DNA of 64,000 bases from Pseudomonas sivasensis (lineage in GTDB: Bacteria > Pseudomonadota > Gammaproteobacteria > Pseudomonadales > Pseudomonadaceae): NCBI RefSeq assembly GCF_013778505.1, contig NZ_JAAOWU010000012.1:62001-126000 (forward strand), written 5' to 3'. The notes beneath the pieces are model-generated. The model was given only the letters and a program-made list of their open reading frames with translations, did no database searches and had not been told where the DNA came from. A program made the translations under genes and the position numbers. This document shows, piece after piece, positions 1 to 8,546 of the stretch. Each line of letters starts with the position of its first letter. The stretch's first letter is position 1.

Positions 1-131
1 AGCCGTTCGGCGGCGTGAAAGGCTCCGGCACCGGCCGTGAAGGCGGCCAGTACAGCTTCGAAGTGTTCGCCGAGATCAAGAATGTGTGCATCTCGATGGG
101 CAGCCATCACATTCCACGCTGGGGCATTTGA
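1..131 (+). CDS. hpaE: 5-carboxymethyl-2-hydroxymuconate semialdehyde dehydrogenase, 3' end only
   Basis: Only the last 42 codons lie in the window, read from base 3 to the stop at 129-131. The tail PFGGVKGSGTGREGG is the C-terminal loop of NAD-dependent aldehyde dehydrogenases. Its place directly before hpaD identifies it as the enzyme that oxidises the semialdehyde made by ring cleavage of homoprotocatechuate to the corresponding dicarboxylate. The family is visible in the sequence; the exact substrate is inferred from the neighbours. The gap to hpaD is 48 bases, so the two are probably co-transcribed. Confidence 0.8.
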   Translation, partial: PFGGVKGSGTGREGGQYSFEVFAEIKNVCISMGSHHIPRWGI

Positions 132-150
132 GTCACACCAGCCCCCTAAG

Positions 151-163
151 ACAACAACAATAA
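151..163 (+). promoter_or_regulatory. Hfq/Crc CA motif in hpaD leader
   Basis: ACAACAACAATAA contains overlapping matches to AANAANAA, the A-rich target of the Hfq/Crc catabolite-repression complex in Pseudomonas. It lies just before the AGGAG ribosome binding site of hpaD, where binding would block translation. Confidence 0.65.
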
Positions 164-179
164 TTTCAGGAGAATCATC

Positions 180-1037
180 ATGGGCGAAGTCGTCCTGGCG
201 GCGAAAATCTGCCACGTTCCCTCGATGTATTTATCGGAGCTGCCCGGCAAGCACCATGGCTGCCGTGAAGCAGCGATTGCCGGTCACAAAGAGATCGGCC
301 GCCGCGCCCGCGAACTGGGCGCCGACACCGCCGTAGTGTTTGACGTGCACTGGCTGGTCAACAGCGCCTATCACGTCAACAGCGGTGAGCACTTCAAGGG
401 CACCTACACCAGTAACGAGCTGCCGCACTTCATCAAGAACATGGACTACGAATACCCAGGCTGCCCGGAACTTGGCGAGTTGATCGCCGCCGAGGCCAAT
501 GCGGCCGACGTGCGTACCCTGGCCCACAACATCCCCAGCCTGGAGCTGGAATACGGCACCCTGGTACCGATGCGCTACATGCACATGGGCGTACCGGACG
601 CGCAGAAATTCAATGTGGTATCGATTGCCGCCTGGTGTGCCTGGCATCGCCTGCAAGACAGCTTCACGTTCGGCGCCGCCGTGCGCCGGGCCATCGAGAA
701 GAGCGACCGCAAAGTCGTGGTGCTGGCTTCCGGCTCACTGTCGCACCGGTTCTCCGACGACCGTAATGCCGAAGCCAATATCCATAACTGGACGCGCGAG
801 TTCGACAAACAGGTCGATCTGCATGTGGTGGAGCTCTGGCGCCAAGGCCGCTGGAAAGAGTTCTGCGCGATGCTTCCGGACTACGCCGAACACTGCTTCG
901 GCGAAGGCAAGATGCACGACACCGCGATGCTTCTCGGGCTACTCGGCGGGCCGGATTACGACAAGCCTGCCGAAATCATCACCGCCCCGTTCGGCAGCTC
1001 AGGCACCGGGCAGATCAACGCCATTTTCCCCGTTTGA
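180..1037 (+). CDS. hpaD: 3,4-dihydroxyphenylacetate 2,3-dioxygenase
   Basis: This 285-residue protein is the extradiol ring-cleavage enzyme of the homoprotocatechuate pathway. It opens 3,4-dihydroxyphenylacetate to 5-carboxymethyl-2-hydroxymuconate semialdehyde in the cytoplasm. It belongs to the LigB-type (class III) family; His12 in KICHVP and His57 in FDVHWL are the expected non-haem iron ligands, and the length matches the E. coli enzyme (about 283). The start is set by AGGAG ten bases upstream. It lies between hpaE and hpaF in the order usual for hpa operons. The preceding A-rich CA motif suggests control by Hfq/Crc. Confidence 0.95.
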   Translation: MGEVVLAAKICHVPSMYLSELPGKHHGCREAAIAGHKEIGRRARELGADTAVVFDVHWLVNSAYHVNSGEHFKGTYTSNELPHFIKNMDYEYPGCPELGELIAAEANAADVRTLAHNIPSLELEYGTLVPMRYMHMGVPDAQKFNVVSIAAWCAWHRLQDSFTFGAAVRRAIEKSDRKVVVLASGSLSHRFSDDRNAEANIHNWTREFDKQVDLHVVELWRQGRWKEFCAMLPDYAEHCFGEGKMHDTAMLLGLLGGPDYDKPAEIITAPFGSSGTGQINAIFPV

Positions 1038-1082
1038 CCGTATGGCCGCGCGGTGTCCCCGCGCGGTCTGAAGGAGCCGTCC

Positions 1083-1475
1083 ATGCCCCACTTCATCGCT
1101 GAATACACCGACAACATCGAGCAGCAGGCGGACTTGCCTGCCCTGTTTGAAAAAGTCCATGCCACCCTGGGCGACAGCGGTGTGTTCCCGCTGGGCGGCA
1201 TCCGCAGCCGAGGCGTGCGCCTGGATACCTGGCGCATGGCCGACGGCAAGCACGACTACGCCTTCGTGCACATGACGCTCAAGGTCGGCCATGGCCGCGA
1301 CCTGGCGACCCGTCAGCAAGTCGCCGAACATCTTTTTGAGGTGATCACCGCGCACTTTGCCGAGCTTCAGGCCCAACGCCTGCTGGCCCTGTCGTTTGAA
1401 ATGATCGAGCTGCACGAGCAGCTCAACTTCAAGCAGAACAACGTGCACGCCTTCCTCAAGGCCCAGCTGGGCTAG
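1083..1475 (+). CDS. hpaF: 5-carboxymethyl-2-hydroxymuconate delta-isomerase
   Basis: A 130-residue member of the tautomerase superfamily that isomerises 5-carboxymethyl-2-hydroxymuconate before decarboxylation. The protein begins Met-Pro-His-Phe; after Met removal the N-terminal proline is the catalytic base in this family. The frame is open from 1053, but AAGGAG lies eight bases before the ATG at 1083 and only this start gives the N-terminal proline. It sits 45 bases after hpaD, in the same operon. Length agrees with known HpaF proteins (about 126-130). Confidence 0.93.
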   Translation: MPHFIAEYTDNIEQQADLPALFEKVHATLGDSGVFPLGGIRSRGVRLDTWRMADGKHDYAFVHMTLKVGHGRDLATRQQVAEHLFEVITAHFAELQAQRLLALSFEMIELHEQLNFKQNNVHAFLKAQLG

Positions 1476-1527
1476 CACGCCCTGCCCGTTCACTCCATCG
1501 GCCTTCTCAGACAAAAAGTATAAAACC

Positions 1528-2832
1528 ATGAGCACAGCCAATATCGCCGACAGCCTCGGCAGCGTCGCCCGCGACCGCACCCACAGCACCATCACCTGGC
1601 GGCTGATGCCGCTGTTGTTGATCTGCTACCTCTTTGCCCACCTCGACCGCATCAACATCGGCTTCGCCAAGATGCAAATGAGCGCCGACCTGAATTTCAG
1701 CGACACGGTCTACGGCTTCGGCGCCGGTCTGTTCTTTGTCGCCTACGCGCTGTTCGGCGTACCGAGCAACATGGCCCTGGACCGTGTGGGTCCCAGGCGC
1801 TGGATCGCCACGTTGATGGTGGTGTGGGGCGCGCTGTCGACCTGCATGTTCATGGTCGACAGCGCCACGGGCTTCTATGTGCTGCGCTTTTTGCTCGGAG
1901 TGGCCGAGGCGGGTTTCTTCCCAGGCATCCTGGTCTTCCTCAACCGTTGGTACCCGGCGGGTCGGCGTGCGCAAGTCACCGCCTTGTTTGCGATTGCGGT
2001 GCCCATGGCCGGGGTGATTGGAGGGCCACTGTCGGGCGGCATTCTTGAGCACTTCCATGACCTGGGCAGCCTGCGCGGCTGGCAGTGGATGTTTGTCATC
2101 GAGGGCGCGCCGGTCATCCTGCTCGGGCTGGTGGTGCTCAAGTGCCTGCCGGACAGTTTCGAGACCGTTACCTGGCTGACGCCCGCGCAGAAGCAACAAC
2201 TGCGCGAACAACTGACGAAGGAAGAACAGCGCAAATCGATCACCTCGTTCTCCGCGATTCTGCGTAACCCGCAAGTCTGGCTGTTGGTGGCGGTGTATTT
2301 CGCGGTGATGCTGGCGGTCAACACCCTGGCGTTCTGGATGCCAACACTGATCCACGGCGCCGGGGTCGGCAGCGACGGCAAGGTCGGACTGCTCAGTGCA
2401 GTGCCGTATCTGGCGGGTTGCTTTTTCATGATCGGCTGCGGGCGCTCGTCGGATCGCCAGCGTGAACGCCGCTGGCACCTGTGCGTGCCGTTGCTGATGG
2501 CGGCCGCCGGTATTGCCATCGCCGGGCTCGCTCCGGCCAACCCGACCCTGGTGCTGAGCGGCCTGATCCTCGCCGGCATGGGCGCCAGCGCGGCATTGCC
2601 GATGTTCTGGCAGTTACCTCCGGCGTTTCTCTCCAACACCACTCAGGCCGCCGGCATCGCCTTGATCAGTTCCTTCGGCAGCATCGCGTCTTTCTTTGCG
2701 CCCTATCTGATTGGCTGGATGCGCGACACCACCCACAGCGCCAGCCTGGCCCTTTACGCCCTGGCGCTGCTTATTGCACTCGGTGGCCTGCTGGTGCTGC
2801 GCACCCAGGCCGCCATCGTCAACCCTCACTGA
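1528..2832 (+). CDS. hpaX: MFS permease for 4-hydroxyphenylacetate (anion:cation symporter family)
   Basis: A 434-residue inner-membrane carrier with about twelve hydrophobic segments. The first segment ends in the sequence LDRINIGFAKMQM, typical of the ACS branch of the major facilitator superfamily (HpaX, tartrate and phthalate carriers). Its place inside the hpa operon, between hpaF and hpaH, makes 4-hydroxyphenylacetate or a close homologue the likely substrate; other aromatic acids cannot be excluded. No strong ribosome binding site is visible before the ATG, although the leader is A-rich. Confidence 0.82.
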   Translation: MSTANIADSLGSVARDRTHSTITWRLMPLLLICYLFAHLDRINIGFAKMQMSADLNFSDTVYGFGAGLFFVAYALFGVPSNMALDRVGPRRWIATLMVVWGALSTCMFMVDSATGFYVLRFLLGVAEAGFFPGILVFLNRWYPAGRRAQVTALFAIAVPMAGVIGGPLSGGILEHFHDLGSLRGWQWMFVIEGAPVILLGLVVLKCLPDSFETVTWLTPAQKQQLREQLTKEEQRKSITSFSAILRNPQVWLLVAVYFAVMLAVNTLAFWMPTLIHGAGVGSDGKVGLLSAVPYLAGCFFMIGCGRSSDRQRERRWHLCVPLLMAAAGIAIAGLAPANPTLVLSGLILAGMGASAALPMFWQLPPAFLSNTTQAAGIALISSFGSIASFFAPYLIGWMRDTTHSASLALYALALLIALGGLLVLRTQAAIVNPH

Positions 2833-2844
2833 GAGACCTTTGTC

Positions 2845-3648
2845 ATGCTTGATCAACAGCTCATCCAGCAAGCCGCCGCCCGTCTTGACCAGGCCGAAAG
2901 GTCACGGGAACAGGTGCGCCAGTTTTCCCTGGAGCACCCGACGATCACGATCGAAGACGCCTACGCCATCCAGCGCGCCTGGGTCGCCCAAAAGATCAAG
3001 GACGGGCGCAAGCTGGTCGGCCACAAGATCGGCCTGACCTCCCGCGCCATGCAAGTGTCGTCCAACATCACCGAGCCGGATTACGGCGCGCTGCTCGATG
3101 ACATGTTCTTCGATGAAGGCACCGACATCCCCTTCGAGCGCTTTATCGTGCCGAGGGTCGAGGTGGAGTTGGCGTTCATCCTGGGCAAACCGCTTAAAGG
3201 CCCGAATGTGACGGTGTTCGATGTGCTGGACGCCACCGAGTGGGTGATCCCGGCGCTGGAGATCATCGACGCGCGTATCCAACAGGTCGACCCGCACACC
3301 AACGCCACCCGCAAGGTGTTTGACACCATCTCCGACAATGCCGCCAACGCGGGCGTGGTCATGGGCGGACGCGCCGTGCGCCCCACTGAAATCGACCTGC
3401 GCAAAGTGCCGGCAGTGCTCTACCGCAATGGCGTGATCGAAGAATCCGGCGTATCGGCCGCCGTGCTCAATCACCCGGCCAAGGGCGTGGCCTGGCTCGC
3501 CAATAAACTCGCCGCGTATGACGTGACCCTGCAACCTGGGCAAATCATCCTCGGCGGTTCCTTCACCCGGCCGGTGGCGGCCAACCCTGGCGATACCTTT
3601 CATGTCGACTACGACATGCTTGGCTCGATTGCCTGCCGCTTCGTTTAA
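2845..3648 (+). CDS. hpaH: 2-oxo-hept-4-ene-1,7-dioate hydratase
   Basis: A 267-residue hydratase of the fumarylacetoacetate-hydrolase-like fold. It adds water to 2-oxo-hept-4-ene-1,7-dioate, giving the substrate for HpaI. Glu106 and Glu108 in PRVEVEL and Glu139 in IPALEI fall exactly where the metal ligands of the E. coli homologue HpcG lie. It starts 12 bases after hpaX and ends 14 bases before hpaI, so it is operonic. The start codon is preceded only by a weak GAGAG. The name should not be confused with the C2 oxygenase of hydroxyphenylacetate hydroxylase, which some authors also call HpaH. Confidence 0.94.
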   Translation: MLDQQLIQQAAARLDQAERSREQVRQFSLEHPTITIEDAYAIQRAWVAQKIKDGRKLVGHKIGLTSRAMQVSSNITEPDYGALLDDMFFDEGTDIPFERFIVPRVEVELAFILGKPLKGPNVTVFDVLDATEWVIPALEIIDARIQQVDPHTNATRKVFDTISDNAANAGVVMGGRAVRPTEIDLRKVPAVLYRNGVIEESGVSAAVLNHPAKGVAWLANKLAAYDVTLQPGQIILGGSFTRPVAANPGDTFHVDYDMLGSIACRFV

Positions 3649-3662
3649 CAGGAGATCGCTCG

Positions 3663-4466
3663 ATGGACATGCCTATCAACACCTTCAAGCAACGCCTGCA
3701 CAGCGGTGAGGCCCAGATCGGCCTGTGGTTGGGTTTATCCGATGCCTATTGCGCAGAACTGGCCGCCAACGCCGGGTTTGACTGGCTGCTGATCGACGGC
3801 GAACACGCGCCCAACGACCTGCGCGGCATGCTTGGCCAGCTCCAGGCCGTGGCTCCCTACCCCAGCCACCCGGTGATCCGCCCGGTCATCGGTGACACCG
3901 CGCTGATCAAACAAGTGCTCGATATCGGCGTACAAACCTTGCTGGTGCCCATGGTGGAAAGCGCAGCGCAGGCACGGGAACTGGTCAAGGCGATCCACTA
4001 CCCGCCCAACGGCGTGCGCGGCGTCGGCAGCGCGCTGGCACGGGCATCGCGCTGGAACAGCATCCCCGATTACCTCGACAAAGCCGACGAGCAGATGTGC
4101 TTGCTGGTGCAGATCGAAAGCCGTGAAGGCCTGGCCAACCTGGATGCGATTGCGGCGGTAGAGGGCGTGGATGGTGTGTTTATCGGCCCGGCGGACCTGA
4201 GCGCCTCGATGGGTTTTCGCGGCAACCCCGGCCATCCTGACGTGCAGGCGGCGATTGAACACGCCATCGCCCGTATCCGCAGCGCCGGCAAGGCCGCCGG
4301 CATCCTCAGCGCCGACCAGGCCTTGGCGCGGCGTTACATCGAACTGGGCGCGGCGTTCGTCGCAGTGGGCGTCGACACCACCGTGCTGATGCGCGGATTG
4401 CAAAGCCTCGCGGCGGCCTTCAAAGATGCACCGGCGCCCACAAGCACTGCCGGTGCTATCTACTGA
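3663..4466 (+). CDS. hpaI: 4-hydroxy-2-oxo-heptane-1,7-dioate aldolase
   Basis: A 267-residue class II pyruvate aldolase of the HpcH/HpaI family. It splits 4-hydroxy-2-oxoheptanedioate into pyruvate and succinic semialdehyde, the last step of the pathway. His48, Arg73, Glu152 and Asp178 match His45, Arg70, Glu149 and Asp175 of the E. coli enzyme with a constant offset of three, caused by a slightly longer N-terminus (Met-Asp-Met). AGGAG precedes the ATG at 3663. It is the last gene of the operon; a hairpin between 4540 and 4560 separates it from the convergent hpaR. Confidence 0.95.
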   Translation: MDMPINTFKQRLHSGEAQIGLWLGLSDAYCAELAANAGFDWLLIDGEHAPNDLRGMLGQLQAVAPYPSHPVIRPVIGDTALIKQVLDIGVQTLLVPMVESAAQARELVKAIHYPPNGVRGVGSALARASRWNSIPDYLDKADEQMCLLVQIESREGLANLDAIAAVEGVDGVFIGPADLSASMGFRGNPGHPDVQAAIEHAIARIRSAGKAAGILSADQALARRYIELGAAFVAVGVDTTVLMRGLQSLAAAFKDAPAPTSTAGAIY

Positions 4467-4501
4467 CGCTGCGGTATTCGCGTTTGCTTTGGCTTTGCCG
4501 G

Positions 4502-4564
4502 CAAACACGCTGGCCGAACGCAGGCTTGAATCCGTGGGCAACCCGGCAGGACGCCGGGTTAGCC
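4502..4564. repeat. Intergenic repeat, truncated copy 1
   Basis: These 63 bases match 38401-38463 with one difference (C at 4539, T in the other copy). This copy stops after the first hairpin; the second copy goes on into a larger folded element. It fills the gap between the convergent hpaI and hpaR. Confidence 0.85.
4540..4560. terminator. Stem-loop between hpaI and hpaR
   Basis: AACCCGGC and GCCGGGTT pair perfectly around the loop AGGAC. It lies between two genes that converge, where a bidirectional terminator is expected, but there is no run of T on either side. It is part of the repeat at 4502-4564, so its role in termination is inferred from position only. Confidence 0.45.
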
Positions 4565-4567
4565 CTA

Positions 4568-4990
4568 TCAACGCTTGAGCGTCTTCAGCTCATTGAGCAA
4601 CGCCAGCAACGTCTGCAACTTCTCCTCACCAAAGCCCGCCTGCAGACGCTGATAATTCGCCTCCATGCACTGACTCATCGAGGCAAAACACGCCTGACCT
4701 TTGTCGGCCAACCGCACCAGCACACGCCGTTGGTCCTGCTGCGCCTTGCGCCGCTCAACCATGCCCGCGGCCTCCATACGAACCAGCACACCGGTCATGC
4801 TCGGTTTGAGGATGCACGCAAGCTCCGCCAGACGATTAATCTCCAGCTCATCGTGCTGGCTCAGGATGCGAATGACCCGCCATTGCTGCTCGGTCAAACC
4901 GTGTTGGTTAAGCGAAGGACGAAAAAACCCCATGGCGGCTTCACGCGCTTGGAGCAAAGTAAGGGTCAGGGATTGGCGCGGTTTGGGCAT
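4568..4990 (-). CDS. hpaR: MarR-family repressor of the homoprotocatechuate operon
   Basis: A 140-residue MarR-type regulator with a winged-helix core at about residues 35-100 (LTEQQWRVIRIL, then ILKPSMTGVLVRMEAAGMV). In E. coli, HpaR represses the meta-cleavage operon and is released by hydroxyphenylacetate compounds; the same role is inferred here from position next to hpaI and from sequence type. The gene is convergent with hpaI. A dyad at 5011-5024, about 20 bases upstream of the start, may be its own operator. Confidence 0.92.
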   Translation of the reverse strand: MPKPRQSLTLTLLQAREAAMGFFRPSLNQHGLTEQQWRVIRILSQHDELEINRLAELACILKPSMTGVLVRMEAAGMVERRKAQQDQRRVLVRLADKGQACFASMSQCMEANYQRLQAGFGEEKLQTLLALLNELKTLKR

Positions 4991-5010
4991 GGGTGCAGGC
5001 GTCGCAATTA

Positions 5011-5024
5011 GTTAACAGATTAAC
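5011..5024. promoter_or_regulatory. Candidate HpaR operator
   Basis: GTTAA-CAGA-TTAAC is a perfect inverted repeat with five-base arms about 20 bases upstream of the hpaR start codon, in an AT-rich patch. MarR proteins bind such short dyads near their own promoters. No second copy is seen in the window because the promoter of the hpa operon lies to the left of it. Confidence 0.45.
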
Positions 5025-5228
5025 AACATTCTAGCACCCGCGACTGATCACCGTGTGCCGCTTTACCGCCTGGCCGGCTCCAGGGTGGACAGTGGCAGCC
5101 AGGATCAAGACCGACGGCACACAGAATCAAGACACCTACCGCTCGGAAGGCAGTTAATACACCCCAACAGGCACAGAGCTTCTTGTCGGCTCTGCAGTGA
5201 GTTCCCCTTCACTTTTCCAGGCTGCGCC

Positions 5229-6527
5229 ATGATCAATATCGAAACGCCGACCTACTACTCGGCAACCAAAAAATACAACCTCAGTTTCCCAACCCTCGAA
5301 CAGGACGTGGAAGCGGATGTGGTAGTGATTGGCGGCGGTTTCTCCGGCATAAACACCGCGCTGGAACTCGCTGAAAAAGGCATCACCAATATTGTGGTGC
5401 TGGAAGCGCGCTACCTGGGCTTTGGTGGCACGGGCCGCAATGGCGGGCAGATCATGGCGGGGATCGGCCACGACCTGGAAAAGATCAAGCAACAAGTAGG
5501 CGACGAAGGCCTGCGCCAGATCTTTGAAATCAGCGAGCTGGGCGCCGGGATCATCAAGGACCGCATCGCCAAATACTCGATTGACGCCGACTTCTGCCAC
5601 GGCTACGGATACATGGGCTTCAACGCCCGCCAGGAAAAAACCCTGCGCGCTTGGGAGAAAGACTTCAAGTCGATCAATACCAAAGACGAAATCCGCTTTA
5701 TGGCAGGGTCCGAGGTCAAGCAGATCATCGGGTCCGACGCCTATACCAGCGCGCTGCTGCACATGGGCGGCGGCCACGTGCACTCGCTCAATCTGCTGCT
5801 GGGCGAAGCCAAGGCACTCGCCGGCCATGGCGTGCGCATCTTCGAACACAGCCCGGCCCTGGACGTCAGTTATGGCGAGCGCATCACGGTGCGCACCGGC
5901 CGCGGCTCGGTCAAGGCGTCCAAGTTGCTGTGGGCCTGCGACAGTTTCCTCAACAAGCTCGAACCCGAACTGCACAAGACGACCGTTAACACCTACGCCT
6001 TTCAGTTGATGACCGAACCGTTGTCGGACGAGATGATCCATCGCATCAGCCCGATACGCGGCGCCTACAGCGATATTCGGCCGGTGATCGACTACTACCG
6101 CGTCACCAATGAAAACCGCTTGCTGTTCGGTGCCGCCACGCCGTTTGTCGAGCACATCCCGCTGGACCTCAAAGCCTGGAACCGCAACCTGATGCTGAAG
6201 ATTTTCCCGTACCTCAAGGACGTGAAGATCGACCTGGCGTGGGGCGGGCCAATGGCGACCGGGGCCAACCTGTTTCCGCAGATCGGCACCCTCAGTGGTC
6301 GCCCCAACGCCTTCTATGTGCAGGGTTACGCCGGCTTTGGCGTCACGCCCAGCCACATCATCTGCAAGGTCCTGGCCGAAGGCATGAGCGAGGGTTCATC
6401 GCGCTATGACCTGATCAGCTCGGTCAAGCATGCGCAGATCCTGGGCAAGGACCATATCCGCCCACTGCTGCTGACCGCCGGTAAAAGCCTTCATCAACTG
6501 TCGGGTTACTTCAACGGTCGCCGTTGA
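5229..6527 (+). CDS. FAD-dependent amine oxidoreductase (DAO/PuuB-like)
   Basis: A 432-residue flavoprotein. The N-terminal dinucleotide fold VVVIGGGFSGINTALELAE (about residues 31-50) and the following GGTGRNGGQ are typical of the D-amino-acid-oxidase family branch that includes gamma-glutamylputrescine oxidase. These enzymes oxidise a primary or secondary amine to an aldehyde or imine. The frame is open from 5055, but the start at 5229 gives the usual short N-terminus. It is followed 31 bases later by a cupin gene. Context (FeaR-like regulator, amine permease and hydroxyphenylacetaldehyde-type dehydrogenase nearby) suggests an aromatic monoamine such as tyramine, but this is inference; a polyamine is possible. 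Confidence 0.75.
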   Translation: MINIETPTYYSATKKYNLSFPTLEQDVEADVVVIGGGFSGINTALELAEKGITNIVVLEARYLGFGGTGRNGGQIMAGIGHDLEKIKQQVGDEGLRQIFEISELGAGIIKDRIAKYSIDADFCHGYGYMGFNARQEKTLRAWEKDFKSINTKDEIRFMAGSEVKQIIGSDAYTSALLHMGGGHVHSLNLLLGEAKALAGHGVRIFEHSPALDVSYGERITVRTGRGSVKASKLLWACDSFLNKLEPELHKTTVNTYAFQLMTEPLSDEMIHRISPIRGAYSDIRPVIDYYRVTNENRLLFGAATPFVEHIPLDLKAWNRNLMLKIFPYLKDVKIDLAWGGPMATGANLFPQIGTLSGRPNAFYVQGYAGFGVTPSHIICKVLAEGMSEGSSRYDLISSVKHAQILGKDHIRPLLLTAGKSLHQLSGYFNGRR

Positions 6528-6558
6528 TTCCCACCGTTTCATTCTCAGGAGAACTGCC

Positions 6559-6924
6559 ATGCCCGTTACGACGCTCAAGAAAGACATCCAATTATCCGAC
6601 CTCGATGCCTGGGGCACCGTCGCCGACCTTGGTTCCGAGATCCTCGAAGGTGAAGTCAACGCCTTCGGCAAAATGACCTTTGGCGCACCGACCGACCCGG
6701 TCAGCAGTGCCTATTTCGGCACCACCCAAGGCAAGTTCCGCATGGTCTATCCGTTTGCCGAACAGGCCACCGTGGTCACCGGCGAAGTGGTATTGACCGA
6801 TGAAAGCACCGGCCAGAGCAGCCGTTACAAAGCCGGCGACAGCTGGTTCGTGACCAAGGGCACGCCGGTGCTGTGGGAGATTGTGAGCGAGAGCTTTGTG
6901 AAGCACTATTTCGCGGTTGTTTGA
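6559..6924 (+). CDS. Cupin-domain protein (DUF861 type)
   Basis: A 121-residue single-domain cupin. The stretch FAEQATVVTGEVVLTDESTG followed by AGDSWFVTKGTPVLWEI is the beta-barrel of the Cupin_3/DUF861 family. Such proteins often accompany PuuB-like oxidases in Pseudomonas; their biochemical role is not settled. AGGAG lies eight bases before the ATG. The gene is in one operon with the preceding oxidoreductase. It lacks the full histidine set of metal-binding cupins, so a catalytic role is uncertain. Confidence 0.75.
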   Translation: MPVTTLKKDIQLSDLDAWGTVADLGSEILEGEVNAFGKMTFGAPTDPVSSAYFGTTQGKFRMVYPFAEQATVVTGEVVLTDESTGQSSRYKAGDSWFVTKGTPVLWEIVSESFVKHYFAVV

Positions 6925-6980
6925 TGGTTCTGCCTGCCGGCTTCGGTCGGCAGCATTTTCTCCGGCGCAGGTGACCGACC

Positions 6981-7640
6981 ATGCACGCCATCCCCGCTCA
7001 GGAAGTCGCCGGCCATTGCCTGCAGGCCTTCACCCAGCTCGTCCCCGCCAGCCAGGCCGCGTTTTATTGTGTCGACCGCCAACTCCAAGCCCGCGATTTC
7101 CAACTGCAAGGCATGAGTGGCGAGATGCACCGCGACTACCTGGACAACTACCGGCAATTCGACCCGTTGCAGCCGCGCAATTGCCTGTCCACCGGGCTGG
7201 CCGTGGTGCCGCTGGGTTTGGCCATGGCCCGCCAACCCCAGCGTGACAGCCGCCGCTATCGCGACTTCCTGCAGCGCTACGGTGTAATCGATGTGGTGGA
7301 GATCGTTGCCCATCGCGCCGACCAACCCCAGGCGGCCATCTCGTTACTGCGCACTGCCGAACAAGGCGCCTTCACCCCCGACCAATTGGCGCAGCTCACT
7401 GCCTTGCAGGCCCTGCTGCAAATGGCAGTGGCCAATATGCAGCCCTGTGAGGATGCATTCGCCGCCTTCACGCCCAAGGAGCGCCAGATCGCGTGGTTAT
7501 TGCGTCAAGGCGCGAGCAACAAGCAACTGGCCCTGGAACTGGACGTGGGCCTGCCCACCATCAAGACCCACCTGATCCACCTGTTCCGCAAGGCGGGCGT
7601 GAGCAGCCGCACCGAACTGGTGGCGGCGCTGTTTCTGTAG
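6981..7640 (+). CDS. LuxR-type transcriptional regulator
   Basis: A 219-residue regulator. The C-terminal 60 residues contain a clear LuxR/NarL helix-turn-helix (FTPKERQIAWLLRQGASNKQ, then PTIKTHLIHLFRKAGVSSRTELV). The N-terminal part of about 150 residues has no receiver aspartate and no recognisable autoinducer pocket, so its signal is unknown. AGGTGA precedes the start. It follows the cupin gene by 56 bases and may control the oxidoreductase-cupin pair or the moaF operon downstream. Confidence 0.8.
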   Translation: MHAIPAQEVAGHCLQAFTQLVPASQAAFYCVDRQLQARDFQLQGMSGEMHRDYLDNYRQFDPLQPRNCLSTGLAVVPLGLAMARQPQRDSRRYRDFLQRYGVIDVVEIVAHRADQPQAAISLLRTAEQGAFTPDQLAQLTALQALLQMAVANMQPCEDAFAAFTPKERQIAWLLRQGASNKQLALELDVGLPTIKTHLIHLFRKAGVSSRTELVAALFL

Positions 7641-7724
7641 CGGGCTCAACCCTTCGGTTGATAGGCGCGCGCCCTGCTCCACCTCATGCTCCGGGTTGTC
7701 CATTCAACCCACCGGAGCCATGCA

Positions 7725-8546
7725 ATGACCACCCCATCCGACTGGATCACCGTAGGCGCCCTCGCCGACGGTTTCGCCCCCGCAGCGTTCATCCTGCCCA
7801 ACCTCGCCGACCTCAACGGCAAAACCTTCACCCTGCACTTTGCCAACGGCTGGCAGATCGAGCATCGCTTTGAAGCCGACGCGCTGCACTGGCACGCCGC
7901 CGACGGCCACTCCAGCGGTTCGGCCGCGTACCGTGCTACATCGGTGCGACCGGGGCTGTACCTGGTCGATTTCATCAAACACGAAGCCAGCCAGGCGTGG
8001 TCGATCAGCCTGGTGCTGGACACCGCCACCTCGTCGTTCACCGCCGTGATCGGCCGCATGCCGCGCCGCGAGCACACCGAAGAAGGCCTCTACAGCCGCG
8101 CCCTGGCCGGCAAAGCGTTGACCTCGGTTGAGGTGGATTTCCTCCACGGCAGCCTGGACCAACCCTGGCAACCCGGCCATTGCCCCCACGCGCCGACCCA
8201 GGAGCTGACCGGCTTGCGCAACCTGTACCGCTACAGCCCGAGCGAAGTCTACGAGCACATCTACCTGAACGATCAGTTCTACGCCTGGCAATGCATCAAG
8301 GGCGTAGAGCAAGGCCTGTGCGATACCGACCGCTGCCACTACTACAAGATCGCCGACCAGTTGTACCTGTTTGTCTGGCGCGAAAAGATCATCCCGACCT
8401 TGGGCCTGGTATTGATCGACCTGCAACAGCACCGCAGCGACGGCAAGATCTTCGGCTACGCCGACGCGTCCTTTACTGAGCTGTCGAACTTTCCGGTCAG
8501 TTCCTACTGCCAGGTACTCAACCGTACGGAGTATCCCGATGCCTGA
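7725..8546 (+). CDS. moaF: MoaF-family protein
   Basis: A 273-residue protein with the two-domain MoaF layout; the C-terminal half contains YSPSEVYEHIYLNDQFYAW and a cysteine-bearing segment CIKGVEQGLCDTDRC. Despite its old label as a molybdenum-cofactor protein, moaF was named for the monoamine regulon of Klebsiella, and the fold is a lipocalin-like barrel of unknown ligand. The start at 7725 is preferred over 7686 because GGAG lies eight bases before it. Its stop overlaps the start of the next gene in ATGCCTGA. Neighbouring amine genes support a role in amine catabolism. Confidence 0.78.
   Translation: MTTPSDWITVGALADGFAPAAFILPNLADLNGKTFTLHFANGWQIEHRFEADALHWHAADGHSSGSAAYRATSVRPGLYLVDFIKHEASQAWSISLVLDTATSSFTAVIGRMPRREHTEEGLYSRALAGKALTSVEVDFLHGSLDQPWQPGHCPHAPTQELTGLRNLYRYSPSEVYEHIYLNDQFYAWQCIKGVEQGLCDTDRCHYYKIADQLYLFVWREKIIPTLGLVLIDLQQHRSDGKIFGYADASFTELSNFPVSSYCQVLNRTEYPDA

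Noticed and set aside
1507..2478. Open frame of 323 codons opposite hpaX
   Set aside because: The predicted protein is rich in His, Gln and Arg, without hydrophobic core, and the opposite strand encodes a clear MFS carrier.
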